A stretch of 64,000 nt of DNA from Microvelia longipes (GCA_018340805.1 JACMZG010000008.1:19707118-19771117), one strand, 5' to 3'. Shown: positions 1 to 11,101, counted from the stretch's first letter. Numbers and translations are program-made. Notes: generated by a model not told the origin, from the letters alone.

Positions 1-192
1 AGAAAGATAGTATTAAATTAACTACTTCTTGTGAGTAAAATATCCTTTTCTGCTTTCTTTTCTCGAATGCTATATATTTTAAATTTGTTTCGATGTTAAT
101 GAAAATAATTTATTAATACATGTATTCCTTTAATTTATGCAAAGTAAACTATCTATAGGATTTTTATCTGTTTTAAGTCAGTACTTCAATGA

Positions 193-602
193 TTAAGTAT
201 TTACATTAGTGAGTAAGTAGGTATTAAAGTATTTGCTTAAAATGCTACGAAAAGCTTAAGTATTTACATTAGTGAGTAAGTAGGTATTGAAGTATTTGCT
301 TAAAAGTGTTACGAAATGCTTAAGTATTTACAACAGTGTGTAATTAGGTACTGAAGTATTTGCTTTTCGAAATGTTTAAGTATTTACAACAGTGTGTAAT
401 TAGGTACTGAAGTATTGCTTAAAAGTGTTACGAAATGCTTAAGTATTTACAACAGTGTGTAATTAGGTACTGAAGTATTTGCTTTTCGAAATGTTTAAGT
501 ATTTACAACAGTGTGTAATTAGGTACTGAAGTATTTGCTTTACGAAATGCTTAAGTATTTACAGCAGTGTGTAATTAGGTACTAACATTTTTGCTTAAAT
601 TG
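193..602. repeat. Minisatellite, seven units of about 56 or 63 bp
   Basis: Units start with TTAAGTATTTACA at 193, 256, 320, 376, 439, 495 and 551, so the spacing runs 63, 64, 56, 63, 56, 56. Two length variants exist: the long form keeps GCTTAAAAGTGTTACG before the next unit and the short form has GCTTTTCG or GCTTTACG. A 120-bp stretch of the last four units shows long and short forms alternating, which suggests duplication of a two-unit block. Degenerate traces continue to about 760. No coding potential. Confidence 0.95.
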
Positions 603-1334
<732 letters not shown>

Positions 1335-1590
1335 GGTTTGCGCCATTTTGATGGTTCGATTCAGCTGAAATTGGTCTTGATCGATTCAGCTAGCCGTCTA
1401 CCTAAACACGAAATACCTTGTTTTTAAGCCATTTCAAGTTTCAGAAAAAATTTTTTTTCATCATAATGTGTTTGTAAACAATAGGTCTCGTAACCTCCTC
1501 GACATCTCGCGATTTGGCATAGTTTCATTTCAATTTGAGAACGCCTTCAAGAGTTTCGTACGCCATACGAAAGGGTAAAAACTCTTACAT

Positions 1591-1656
1591 GCATATATAT
1601 ATATATATTTATATATATATAATATATATATATATTATATATATATATATATATAA
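1591..1656. repeat. (TA)n microsatellite, short
   Basis: TA-rich run with several phase slips, embedded in otherwise unremarkable sequence. It creates a spurious tyrosine/isoleucine-rich open frame on the plus strand. Confidence 0.92.
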
Positions 1657-2595
1657 ATTTTTTCGGACATATATTTTTGTTATCAGGAAGCCAATAGGAA
1701 CCGATTCCGCTCACTCCCACCCTCAACTTCCGTCATCCGAACAACCTCATAAGCGTCATTTTCATAATGAAAATTCGCTAAAAACGCATTGTTTTAAAAT
1801 TAACCAAATTTGACCAAATATTTTCTTCATGTAATAAAAGGATTAAAAACAATAATGCAAAATAATGGAACATTAAAAGAAAATATCAGCTTTAATTTCC
1901 CCCATGAGAGGTGTATTACTTTTATAAACAGTCAAAAAGCTCTTTATGAATTTCAATGATAAAATCTAGCCGCACCCTCATTGCAGCGCTCTCTGTTGCC
2001 CCTGTATATAACTTTATTTGTCCTCTCTCGCAGCTAACGCACTCTGTCGATCAGGAACCTAACCTTCCTCTACATACAGAGCTCTCTTTCGGGCCGACAG
2101 CTAACCTCGCCTTCACCCCAACCCTTTAAACTCGTCGTATCGTGCCCCTCCAACTCGTTTGCAATTCAAATCCAAGTCCTATACATTGTAAAGCTTCTCT
2201 GTTTTATTTTATATTTTTTTTTTTGAACACTTCCTCATATTTATTTTTTTCATGTATATAACACTCACCACATAGAACTGTTTTTTGTCTTCCGGTAAAA
2301 TGTTTTACAAAATATTTGTTTTTAGGCTCTTTTTCCTATATTTATAATTTTATATATTTTTCATGTGGTTTCACCTCTTTTATTTATTTTTTTTGCAAAA
2401 CCTAAAACGTTGAAAGGTTATTTTAGGATAACTATATCCTATCTGCTACAATTTTTTTTATTCTGAATTTAAATAAAATTTTATTAAGCAATTAATTTAA
2501 AGTGATAAATATTTCCACTCACGAATTTTTAGCGTATTTCCTTTAAAATTCGAACATCTTGGAAAATATCATTGTGATACTTAATACTCACACAC
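1657..2595. other. Unassigned, no gene seen
   Basis: AT-rich with a somewhat GC-richer, pyrimidine-rich patch at about 1970-2170. No open frame with recognisable similarity, no tandem repeat and no inverted repeat that I could detect by eye. Confidence 0.4.
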
Positions 2596-2597
2596 AC

Positions 2598-2653
<56 letters not shown>

Positions 2654-2661
2654 ATGATGAT
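2596..2661. repeat. (TA)n followed by (ATG)n
   Basis: About 50 bp of TA repeats pass into five ATG triplets. The ATG triplets read as CAT repeats on the minus strand and abut the 3' end of the minus-strand SINE next to it, so they are best explained as its microsatellite tail, later extended by TA slippage. Confidence 0.85.
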
Positions 2662-2840
2662 GCTCGTTTAGAGCCTTGCGGCTCACCAGGATAACCCTGC
2701 GGGAACCACCTCGGGTGGTAGTAGCAACCATTACGCTCAAAGTGTATTCTAAAGCTGGCGATAATTTATCTAAACAATAATCTTCTAAAACTGAGAGCGT
2801 AACCTGGGATGCGAACCCCAGACCTAGTATAGTAAACAGT
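2649..2840 (-). mobile_element. tRNA-derived SINE (SINE-2), minus strand
   Basis: Read on the minus strand, the element has a pol III B-box-like segment (GGGGTTCGCATCC, near 2805-2822). It then has an AT-rich body and a conserved 3' domain with the GAGGTGG/CCCGCAGGG hairpin and a GGCTCTAAACG end. The same 3' domain and B-box occur on the plus strand at 34664-34855, and the 3' half alone at 43466-43615. The tail is (CAT)n. The A-box end is not clear, so this copy is probably 5'-shortened or diverged. Three diverged copies in 64 kb indicate a family abundant in this genome. Confidence 0.75.
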
Positions 2841-2868
2841 TTTTTTATGATACCTAATGCCAAGCAGC

Positions 2869-3238
2869 TATATACTAGAAGGGGCTTGTATAACCTATCT
2901 CAATACATTGAGAGGTCTGAAACATCTTTTTGGGCTCTCAAGGGCTTTGTGTAATCTCACTGAAACCTCATTAGAGAGTGAATTAGGGTTATAATCACAT
3001 AATTGCTAAGATCTAGGATCTTCCCCACCTTTACTATTATTATTATTATTAAGGTTATAATCAATTTCGGCTTCCCGCAGATTGTTTGAGCTTTGATTTG
3101 TATTTTTATTGTTCTACAATACAAGTTACTGTAATTTTGAACTAATTATTTGATTATATTTATTAGCGAAAGTGGTAAGGTTACATTTTCGATGTTTCAA
3201 TATTTAATTTATTGGGCTTCTTCACTAATATCTCTATG
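2869..3238 (-). mobile_element. CATAGAG-family MITE (MITE-1), minus strand, 8-bp target duplication
   Basis: The right end reads TAATATCTCTATG, the complement of the family start CATAGAGATATTA. The left end is TATATACTAG. The sequence CAAGCAGC lies immediately outside both ends (2861-2868 and 3239-3246), an 8-bp target duplication. The interior matches the copies at 7837-8155 and 14149-14783, including the CTCTCAATGNATTGAGA hairpin and the block that reads GGGAAGCCGAAA in the plus-strand copies. It is interrupted by a 56-bp retro-insertion at 2997-3052. The 8-bp duplication and CA-start termini fit hAT-type mobilisation. There is no coding capacity. Confidence 0.8.
2997..3052 (+). mobile_element. 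5'-truncated retroelement 3' end nested in MITE-1
   Basis: A 56-bp insertion ending in (ATT)n sits between two copies of GGTTATAATC (2987-2996 and 3053-3062). In other MITE-1 copies this sequence occurs once. A short body, an A/T-rich triplet tail and a 10-bp target duplication are the signature of target-primed reverse transcription of a severely truncated LINE or SINE. Confidence 0.8.
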
Positions 3239-3425
3239 CAAGCAGCATCGAGCGGGTTCAGTAACAGATAGGCTACCTCTGGGAATAAGGTTTATTCTCT
3301 TAGAACGAGCGAAGAGGGACCGAAGACGCACTGCTCTATAAATAAGTTGATTTATATTTTGAAGCGTAGAGAATTAGATACAGCGAGTAAAAGATTTTCG
3401 GTACCTTGTATCCGATTTTTTTCAC
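3239..3425 (+). repeat. REP-C fragment with 5S-rRNA-like segment
   Basis: The segment 3240-3300 resembles the second half of 5S rRNA (AAGCAGCATCGAGCGGG, then GGGAATAAGG). It is followed by the family hallmark GAACGAGCGAAGAGGGACC and the family end CTTGTATCCGATTTTT. It is a 3' fragment, cut on its left by MITE-1, whose target duplication CAAGCAGC belongs to this 5S-like box. Confidence 0.7.
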
Positions 3426-3761
3426 TTACTAATGTTTTATATAAATATTGTCTTCTTAAGAACAAATTATGTCAGTGATCATTTCTAGCAAACAGAGGTT
3501 GTAACACCACACAACCAATCCAAAGGCGTTTTACTCGCACGTTGAAAGCTGTACATTATCTACGTGTTTTTATGGGTTTAAAAAAATAAATAATAAAATA
3601 AATTACATTATACCGTTTACATTATAAATTACGTAATTATAAGTAATTAATTACTTAATAAATCGAAGGTATCACATCTTTTATGTCGTTTTTGGCCCGT
3701 GTTGTTTTCATTCAGGGGGAGTATTTCTTTCATTGAAACTGTCACTATTACACTCATTTAC
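3426..3761. other. Unassigned, no gene seen
   Basis: AT-rich sequence with no recognisable repeat or open frame. Confidence 0.4.
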
Positions 3762-3937
3762 TTACTTTGTTCAGACGCGGGTTTGGCCGTGTTCAACCTC
3801 CTAGGGGTTCAATCCCCCCCCCCCGGTAGTTATGTTAACGACATTGAACATGGGGTTCAATGTCGTTGACACGGGTTCTGGTGGGATTGAACCCACCAGA
3901 AGGCTGAATCTGCTAAAACCCGCTTGTGAACAAGTAA
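3762..3937. mobile_element. MITE with ~40-bp imperfect terminal inverted repeats
   Basis: The left end TTACTTTGTTCAGACGCGGG and the reverse complement of the right end, TTACTTGTTCACAAGCGGG, align over roughly 40 bp. Inside lies a perfect hairpin with 13-bp arms (AACGACATTGAAC/GTTCAATGTCGTT, about 3837-3867). GGTTCAATCC-type boxes occur on both strands; they resemble tRNA T-arms, which may be chance or a tRNA-derived core. A run of 11 C at about 3816 is present. No target duplication could be fixed. Confidence 0.7.
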
Positions 3938-5245
3938 TAAATTAGGTATCTACTTCAATAACTAGTAAATCGTTAATTAAGCAAACAAACTCGATTAACC
4001 ACAAGCTCTCGCATTGGTAACACGTACTGATAAGAATCGCAGCACTGGTAAGAAGAATGTAAAGACGTATATTCGGTTTCATGTTAACGAAGATGTAATG
4101 TCATAATATATATCAAATGAAGATAAAATACAATAATGAATTGAACGGTATGAAAAAATCATATATGTAAAAATAATATATAGTTAGTTAGTTTTTATTT
4201 TTTGTATAATATGTATTATTTTTTCTATTTAAAAAATGAAAAGGAAAAAAATATGTTTTGTTTTTTATTAACCAAAATTAACAAAATATTTGTAAATAAA
4301 TTATTTTAAATGATTAACATTATAAAATAACAAATACTATCTATAAATTATAAGGAGAAACAAATAATGATGAAATATATAGCCGCGCACAAGCTATAGC
4401 TTATGCGGCTATTAAATAATTTATTATTTTCATAGTTTCATTTGTATATTCCATTGTCAAATAGACTTTTATATTATTATTATATTACTTATAAATGTTT
4501 TATGCTGATATTTATATTATACTGTATGTATGCTTTTAAAATAATAAATAAATAATTTAAAGAACATAAAAAATGCCATAAGTTAAGATATTCCTGTTTT
4601 CAGACGACGTCATAAGTAAGGAGGGAGGGGGGTAGATACCTATATAAAAAATACAGCTCTTTAAAGTATAAATGAGCGAAATGTTGAAGCTTTGGTATGG
4701 AGGAGTTATAACTGTAACTAGTAGATAAGAAATTTTATAATAGTGTGATATATTGTTAGATGTTTCTTTAAATACTAATACGATTGGTTGGTAACAGCGG
4801 CATATTTGATATAGCTTGATAATAATGATACCAGTTAAAAGACACCTTCTAAAGTAAATAGGCAGTGCTCTGATTGTTTCATTTATAACACTCAGACAGA
4901 GGCGGTGAGCTAAGGCTAGTCTGAGGACTCTATCTCGCACTTGAGAGACTGTTAAACTGCTGATATTAATTTCAGGGAGGGACAGTTTCGCCCCTGAAGA
5001 CATCAGTCTCGGCTGGGATACGGGGTAGAGCTGTTACCAGACAGTAGATTGCTTACCTCTTCACCACGCGATTAAGCACTATTTTTAACCTTAAATTTAA
5101 AATCCTTATGTATATATTAATAAAATAAAATAAATAAGTAGACACTTTATTATTTTGTACATATGATCACAAAAAAGATTAAATACATAAATTGTACAAA
5201 ATATGGGGGTAGCCAGTTTTTCAACTGTTCTTCCCTAACATCCTT
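3938..5245. other. Unassigned AT-rich DNA
   Basis: No repeat family from elsewhere in the window is seen here. It contains one 148-residue open frame (listed separately) and otherwise only short random frames. Confidence 0.4.
4557..5003 (-). CDS. Hypothetical 148-residue open frame, doubtful
   Basis: This is the longest open frame in the window that is explained neither by a repeat nor by a LINE. The first 60 residues are of mixed composition (start MSSGAKLSLPEINISS). The rest becomes isoleucine-, tyrosine- and leucine-rich, as expected for a random read-through of AT-rich DNA. I recognise no domain. At this base composition one such frame is only mildly unexpected in 64 kb, so it may be nothing. 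An ancient exon or part of an unrecognised repeat are the alternatives. Confidence 0.12.
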   Translation of the reverse strand: MSSGAKLSLPEINISSLTVSQVRDRVLRLALAHRLCLSVINETIRALPIYFRRCLLTGIIIIKLYQICRCYQPIVLVFKETSNNISHYYKISYLLVTVITPPYQSFNISLIYTLKSCIFYIGIYPPPSLLMTSSENRNILTYGIFYVL

Positions 5246-5337
5246 AATATTATATATTATATATAATATTTTATTGTACATAATATTATATAATATATAA
5301 TATTATATTATGTACAAAATATTATATATATTATATT
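5246..5337. repeat. AT-only palindromic tract
   Basis: Multiple ATATTATATA blocks. An inverted repeat is centred near 5295, with TTGTACATAATATTATATA on one side and its complement ending TTATGTACAA on the other. Likely cruciform-forming; no further function is evident. Confidence 0.75.
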
Positions 5338-5494
5338 TTACATTATCAGATCTATTTTTAGTTTATACGACAAATCAAGACTTACCCTACCTAAATAACA
5401 ACCGCGATATTGTATCATTTAAATTTAAATTTAATTTTTGTTAGTTTTAATAAATTTTCCTTGTGAAACATTTTCGTTTTTCTTAAGTGAATAA

Positions 5495-6189
5495 TTGGAA
5501 AATGTCAAAAAAAAAGCTAAAGAAAATCAACCTGCGATACAAGACTCTAGCAAAGTTATTAGTAAAGACGAATTAATAAGAGCATTTAAATGTGCTAGAC
5601 GAAAGGGATTAGCAACTAAATGTGACTTAGATGATTTGAAAATGATTATTAATAGGCTCGCTCAAGAAAACCTGGAACTTAAAAATAGAATTGCTATGAT
5701 GGAGAAAAATGCAGAAAAACAGCAAAGGGATTTGGAAAACCTTCAAAATGATAAATTAAACAAAAATATCCTAATCTATGGTTTAGATTTGAAGAAAACA
5801 TGTCGAAGATCAAATTAAGGATATTATTAATACAACCCTGAAATGAAAAAAATATTTGTATTAAAAACATCAACTACCATTACACACTGTAGAGAATAAT
5901 CCGACAAACCTAAACCAATAAAAGTCACCCTCATGCACGAAGAAGAAGCAACTGCCATCTTCAAGAAGTGTGCCAAACTTAAAGGAACCAAAATTTCCAT
6001 TCAGCGGGACCTAATACCAGTGACTCGAAAGCGTATGTCTAAATTAGTAAAGATTAAAAAAAACAAAATTATGGAGAGATACTTTAAATGTTGAAGGGAA
6101 CAATTTTATGGAAGGATGGTGAAGGTATTTACAATATGAATAATGATGATGCTTTGAAAATACTGCATGACATAACAGGGTTAAATTAG
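5495..6189 (+). pseudogene. Retrotransposon ORF1-like (coiled-coil plus RRM-like) relic
   Basis: Role: ORF1 proteins of LINEs bind and chaperone the element RNA. Seen here: 5495-5815 encodes about 105 residues with a charged coiled-coil (LAQENLELKNRIAMMEKNAE) followed by NKNILIYGL, the usual start of the RRM-like domain. After a frameshift, 5914-6093 encodes a KPIKVTLMHEEEA to RDLIPVTRKRMSKL segment typical of the end of that domain. A second frameshift precedes the terminal part (WKDGEGIYNMNNDDALKIL) and the stop near 6189. The only in-frame upstream start is TTG at 5495; an ATG at 5502 lies out of frame just before a run of nine A, so a slip in that run probably destroyed the start. No endonuclease or RT follows, so the copy is truncated or a solo ORF1. 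Confidence 0.65.
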
Positions 6190-6197
6190 GTAAACTG

Positions 6198-6307
6198 ACT
6201 TCTAAAGCGCAGTGGAGTAATACTCAATATACAAAGAAACCAACACGTCTCTCCACAAAAGAAGGAGACGTTCTTTTGTGGAGAGACGTGTTGGTTTCTT
6301 TGTATAC
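6198..6307. mobile_element. Snapback insertion with perfect 36-bp arms and 11-bp direct repeats
   Basis: Arms 6228-6263 and 6271-6306 are perfectly complementary over 36 bp, with loop GGAGACG. The unit is flanked by TAGGTAAACTG at 6187-6197 and 6308-6318, consistent with an 11-bp target duplication. It lies just after the stop of the ORF1 relic. The arms contain GTGGAGAGACGTG, resembling the GTGGAAAGACG motif of the hammerhead-bearing elements elsewhere in the window. The perfect arms suggest a recent insertion. Confidence 0.8.
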
Positions 6308-6862
6308 TAGGTAAACTGGTTTATTTGTTAAAAGAAGAAAACAATACTTGAAAAACAATGTTAATGGGATGGATGTATGGCATAAAGTTGATTGTTTAGG
6401 AATGTAATTTGTTTTCATAAAAATTATTATTGCACTAATTTAAATAAATTATTCAAATTTCAAGATATTATTAAAAATAAACTTATAACGTAAATAGAAA
6501 ATTGAAAATAATATAGAAAATAATAAAAATAATTTAATTGTCATTATAACCACATAAATTAATTAATCCATAAATAATAAACATATTATGTAAAACATGT
6601 AATAAAAGTATGGATGTTAATGTTACTGTTGGATAAGTTAGTTTTTTTTTAAAAAAATAAATGGGAAATCACTACTAAATTAACTATCGCAACAATATTA
6701 AATAATCAATATTATATTAGATATAACTTATTATATAAGTGTTTAACTTAATATAAATTATTTACGTGTTACATTACTTAATTATTATATAAAACTTCTA
6801 TAGAATATAAACTTAATTAAAATATAACTTTATATTAGAATATAAAGTAATAATATAATATG

Positions 6863-6976
6863 AGACTCCACTACCACAGCCAGGCTGATTTAAATCTTAC
6901 AAAATGTTGAAATTATTATTTATCTTATATTGTATGTATTTTTAAGATTTAATAAATGGTAATCTAATCTAATCTA
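6863..6976 (+). mobile_element. LINE 3' end with (TAATC)n-type tail
   Basis: The sequence from ACTCCACTACCACAGCCAGG through AAGATTTAATAAATGGTAATC ends in three or four pentamer repeats. This is the usual layout of a microsatellite-tailed LINE 3' UTR. It may belong to the ORF1 relic 700 bp upstream, since both are on the plus strand, but the link is an inference. Confidence 0.55.
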
Positions 6977-7836
6977 ATGTATAATATAATGTAATTTTAT
7001 TGTATATAATATCATGCCATGATATTATATGCTGTATGGTCCAATGCTAAAAAAATATTATACAATAATTCCTACATAATTGTATAATATTATGGGTCTA
7101 ACTGGTCTAACAAATTACTCAATTCGGATCACAATGGAAGCAACTCAGCGACTAATTATTTGTGAAAGATTACTATAAAAATAACTAAAAATTGTCTCTC
7201 AGTTATTTTCCTCCAACTTTAGATTGTTTTATAACTTAATTCATTAAAAAGTGAAAAAGGGTCGAGTAAGGATCATAGAGACCTTAGAAACCCATTTTTA
7301 ACTAAGTAGGACGGTTTTTTTTTAACAAAACAAAAATTTTATCCCGCCAGACAGCAGCACTGGACAGACTCTACTAATACAACATTTCAAAACATTGTAT
7401 CCTTGTAAATTTCAACCAATAATCTCCTTATCTTAAAAACTTTGATTAATGTATTATTGTAAATAAAGAGAAAACTAAAATTAAAAATTTTATTCGGTTT
7501 TATAAATTTGTTAGTATGATTTGATCTAGTTAAATCGCTTGACATATATAAGAATAATTGGTAAGTAGGATTCCAGTAGAGGTGCAGAGCGCAGGCCAAC
7601 ACGGAACTGATTGCCTTCTTATTGAACTCTCACTTCCCGCCTTTAAATTCCCGCCCTTTACTCTGCTCTTATCTTGACGGAATAAAATGGTTTATTTCTC
7701 TTATAAAACCCTTTAATGTTAAATCTTTTAGGTCAAGCTTTTATAAATCCATCTTAGAGTAACTTAACTTAGAGTTGTGGAATCAAATAGTAACAGCAAA
7801 CACAGTGGAATAGAAGACATTATATCAGAGGGATGT
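6977..7836. other. Unassigned, no gene seen
   Basis: TA-rich to about 7100, then ordinary AT-rich sequence. The 71-residue minus-strand frame at 7387-7602 has no recognisable features and is probably chance. Confidence 0.4.
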
Positions 7837-8155
7837 CATAGAGATATATTACTATAGAGGCCCTGTTGGTTAAATTTTGAAACGCTGAAAATTTAACCTG
7901 ACCAGCTTCGCTTATAAATATAATCAAATAATTAGTACAAAATTAGAGTAACTTATATAGTAGAACTTTTAAAATACAGAAATAAATTCAAACAATGCAT
8001 GATGGGAAGCCGAAAACATTTTTTTATTTTAACCTCAACTCATTCTTAATAGAGGTTTTAATAGGGTTACACAAAACCCCTGAGAGCCCCAAAAATGTTT
8101 CAGGCCTCTCAATGTAATAAGATAGGCATGCCCCCACTAGTATTATATCTCTATG
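7837..8155 (+). mobile_element. MITE-1, complete 319-bp copy
   Basis: Begins CATAGAGATATATTACTATA and ends TAGTATTATATCTCTATG, giving an inverted repeat of about 18 bp. Internal blocks shared with the other copies include TTGAAACGCTGAAAA, GATGGGAAGCCGAAAA and the CTCTCAATG hairpin region. No target duplication is obvious for this copy. No coding capacity. Confidence 0.8.
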
Positions 8156-8250
8156 TTAGCTGTAATGTGTCGTTTATAACCCGCTGGCCTGAATCCACAA
8201 CAGAATCACGCATCGACGTCTGAACGCAGCACGTACTTTACCCATGGTTC

Positions 8251-8333
8251 CATAGAGATAGATTACTAGAGAGGCCCTATTGGTTAAAGTTTGAAACGTC
8301 ACAAAAGTAACCTGAACACCTTCGATTATTAAG
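8251..8333 (+). mobile_element. MITE-1 5' fragment
   Basis: CATAGAGATAGATTACTAGAG to CCTTCGATTATTAAG matches the first 80 bp of MITE-1 and then stops where SINE-1 begins. The SINE therefore either inserted into this MITE or marks its deletion point. Confidence 0.75.
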
Positions 8334-8602
8334 AGTCACCCGTGGTGTAGTGGTTAAGGTACGCGGCAAATACACAGAATGAATGGACTTCAAACTTCCG
8401 AGTTTATTTAGTCATGGGTTCAATCCAGCACGGGCCTCTGGAATTTTATGAGAGGGATAAAAATTCTGCATACCACGTCCTTCAGAAGGGACGTAAAGCG
8501 GTGGTCTCGAGCCTGTGGGTTGTCGGTACTCGTTAAAGATCCCTAACCCTAAATAAAAACTGGTATAGGCAAAATTTAGACCCACATAGTAGATTCATTA
8601 TA
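8334..8602 (+). mobile_element. tRNA-derived SINE (SINE-1), plus strand
   Basis: The head carries a good pol III A box (GTGGTGTAGTGGTTAAGG, near 8342-8359) and a B box (GGGTTCAATCC, near 8407-8417). The body ends AGTAGATTCATTATAA. A diverged copy lies at 25099-25382 with the same boxes and the same end. Transcription would be by RNA polymerase III from these internal boxes; mobilisation would rely on a LINE. Which tRNA it derives from cannot be settled by eye. Confidence 0.85.
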
Positions 8603-9042
8603 ATACTATACTAATAATAATAATAATAATTCTTTATTTCGAAAAAAGTTTTACAAGCTTTATCCTATCAGGTTAACCTTATATTAGTGAAAAAGCCAAA
8701 AAATAATTTATAATTTATAAAAAACATCTAAATTTCAATGAAAAGACTAAAGATTAGTATTAGTACAATAATACTAAAAAATATTGTTTTTTAATAAAGA
8801 TTTAAATAAAATTGGCTTGGAAAATAAAAACTAGGCAATTACAAATTTAAATAATTGTCTCAAGCAACCAATGTTTTAAATTCTTCTTATTAAAATGACC
8901 TTTATCGTAATAAGATGACTAGAATCAAGATTCACAGTTAATAACATATATAAAAGTAAACAGATATATAGGAACTACTACATTTAAATACTTCTACATT
9001 GACTTTTGGTAACTTTAATCACTCCTTTAGACTTAGACCTGG

Positions 9043-9480
9043 TTATACCAACAGCGGGCGTCTACTTAGTTCAATATAATAAAGTTGAGCTAGTCTCAAT
9101 CTATGAAGGTACACCAGTGGCAGGTAATTCATTTTTTTAAACAGAGGAAATGACCTATGTGACATATCTTTAAAATAAATTAATTTAACAAAATGTTTTT
9201 GTGCTACCACAAGAGAATTTAAATTAGATTTATAAGCACCTCCCCATACACTGAGGCCATAACTTAACCTAGAATTTACTAGAGCATAATAAATCTGTTT
9301 AAGGGTATCAGTATTAACAAAGTATCTGATATTATAGAATACTCGAATTAAACCATTAAGTTTCGCTCTAGTGTGAGATATGTGACATTTCCAGTTCAAG
9401 TTGCTATCCAGATATAACCCTAAGTACTTAGTGGTGACAAAGACTTTACAGAAGGACACAAACAATTTACTGTATTGCAT
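9043..9480 (-). pseudogene. LINE reverse transcriptase C-terminal (thumb) region
   Basis: A 145-residue open segment with the standard LINE pattern: YLGLYLDSNLNWKCHI, then YALVNSRLSYGLSVWGG, then LPLVYLHRLRLAQLYYI. It continues the RT encoded at 9583 and beyond after a frameshift, and ends at the LINE stop; the 3' UTR follows. Not functional on its own. Confidence 0.85.
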
Positions 9481-9582
9481 CCAGGAAAATGATACTTAAT
9501 ACTACTAGGAAACTGAGGACTTGCTTTAGGAGAAAAGTTCATATAGACAGTCTTTTGGACATTTAGGACCATTTTACTTTTA

Positions 9583-10300
9583 CTAAGCCACTGCCAGTAA
9601 TTTTAGATCATGTTCAATAAACGCTATGAGCTCAGAGCAAGACTTTGCCTCAAAAAAGTAAGCAATGTCGTCGGCAAAGCCTGTCAATTTTCCTTTAAAA
9701 GGAAGTCTAAGAAGTTCATCTATTAGGATAAGGAACAAAATAGGCCCCAATACCGACCCTTGGGGCACTCCTGACTTAATAGGAAGTTCCTTGCTTATGT
9801 GACCATTAACTTTGACGCTTTGAACTCTGCCTTTTAAGTATGATGAAAACCAGGACAAAACTACACCTCTTACGCCTATTTTATGTAATTGCTTGATAAT
9901 AAGGTCATGATCAGCAAGATCAAATGCTTTGCCAATCAATAAATAAGCCACAATTTCAGGTTATTATTAAAAGCATTATAGACAAGAGAAGTAAATCTAA
10001 GCAGAGCACCCTCAGTGCTTTTATTCTTAGAAAGCCATACTGACTGATACTTAAAATTTTATTTGACTTTAGCCATGACATGATTCTAGTTTTCATAATC
10101 TTTTCAAACACTTTACTAAGATGAGGCAATAAGGTTATCGGTCTAATTATTCGGATCTAATTTCGATCCTTTTTTAAAAATAGGATCACAAGACCTTTCT
10201 TAAGTTCCGTAGGAAAGACACCTGTTTGAGAAACTTAAATTAATTATAATCTGTTACAACAGGACTTAAGTACTCTACAGCTTTTTTAAGTAAAGCAACG
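9583..10300 (-). pseudogene. LINE reverse transcriptase catalytic domain, frameshifted
   Basis: The segment 9951-9583 has KAFDLADHDLI (motif A), SGVPQGSVLGPILFLI (motif B) and FADDIA (motif C, the catalytic FADD form of YADD). Upstream, in shifted frames up to about 10230, NYRP-type and LSKVFEKIMKTRI segments of RT motifs 1-2 can be read. The motif A aspartate lies in a diverged context (LIGKAFDLAD rather than IDFSKAFDxVD), so the copy has lost key residues as well as its frame. Reaction when intact: target-primed cDNA synthesis. Confidence 0.85.
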
Positions 10301-10616
10301 GGTATTATCATAACCACAAGAACGTTTATTCTTTAGCGATAAAATACATTTTTTACTTCCTCAACTGAAGCGTGCTTCAAATACATAGATTTAACAACAT
10401 CGTAATCATGAGAATAATCATTTATTACGTTAAGATTAATACTATGATTTTTAATTCCAGAACTATTTTTACTTGCATTTTCAGCTACGCTGTGAAATGA
10501 ATGTTAAAAAGTTCACTGATTTCTTGGTCATCTTGGATAGGTTTACCATTTGATTCGATGGAAATTGTATTAACCTTGTTTTCGTTACCAAGAATTTTAT
10601 TAATTATTTTCCAATG

Positions 10617-10711
10617 CTCTTTAGCAGTGGCGTAGCCAGGATTTAATTTCGGGAGGGGCTGAATGTTAAAATTGTATATATATAAATATAAATAATATAT
10701 ATATTATATAT

Positions 10712-10772
<61 letters not shown>

Positions 10773-10994
10773 ATGTATATGTGTATATATTTATATCTTT
10801 CAATTTCAATGTATATTTTTTTATATATTATGATATTTATATTATAAGTTTATTGTTAAAAATTATTTATGTAATTTATTATTTTTATATATTTTTTATA
10901 GTATATACACACATTTATTGCGGGTTTAGGTTATGTAAAAATTTCGGGGGGGCTGAAGCCCCTCAGCCCCCCTGGCTACGCCACTGCTCTTTAG
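10617..10994. mobile_element. hAT-type MITE with exact 8-bp target duplication
   Basis: Terminal inverted repeats CAGTGGCGTAGCCAGG (10625) and CCTGGCTACGCCACTG (ending 10986) bound a 362-bp element. CTCTTTAG occurs on both sides (10617-10624 and 10987-10994). The CAGTGGCG start and 8-bp duplication are diagnostic for the hAT superfamily. A second, inner GC-rich inverted pair flanks a core of (TA)n and AT-rich DNA. There is no transposase. It interrupts the LINE between linker and RT, so it is younger than that LINE copy. Confidence 0.95.
10676..10770. repeat. (TA)n core of the hAT-type MITE
   Basis: TA dinucleotide tract with phase slips, inside the MITE. Length is likely unstable. Confidence 0.9.
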
Positions 10995-11101
10995 TATTAC
11001 CCGCACATTCAGAAAAAAGCTGAGAGTAATATTGCTTTTTTAGTAGCTTGGATTTATTAGTGATAGATCTTTTCATCTTGTCTAGGTCACGCTTAATAGA
11101 A

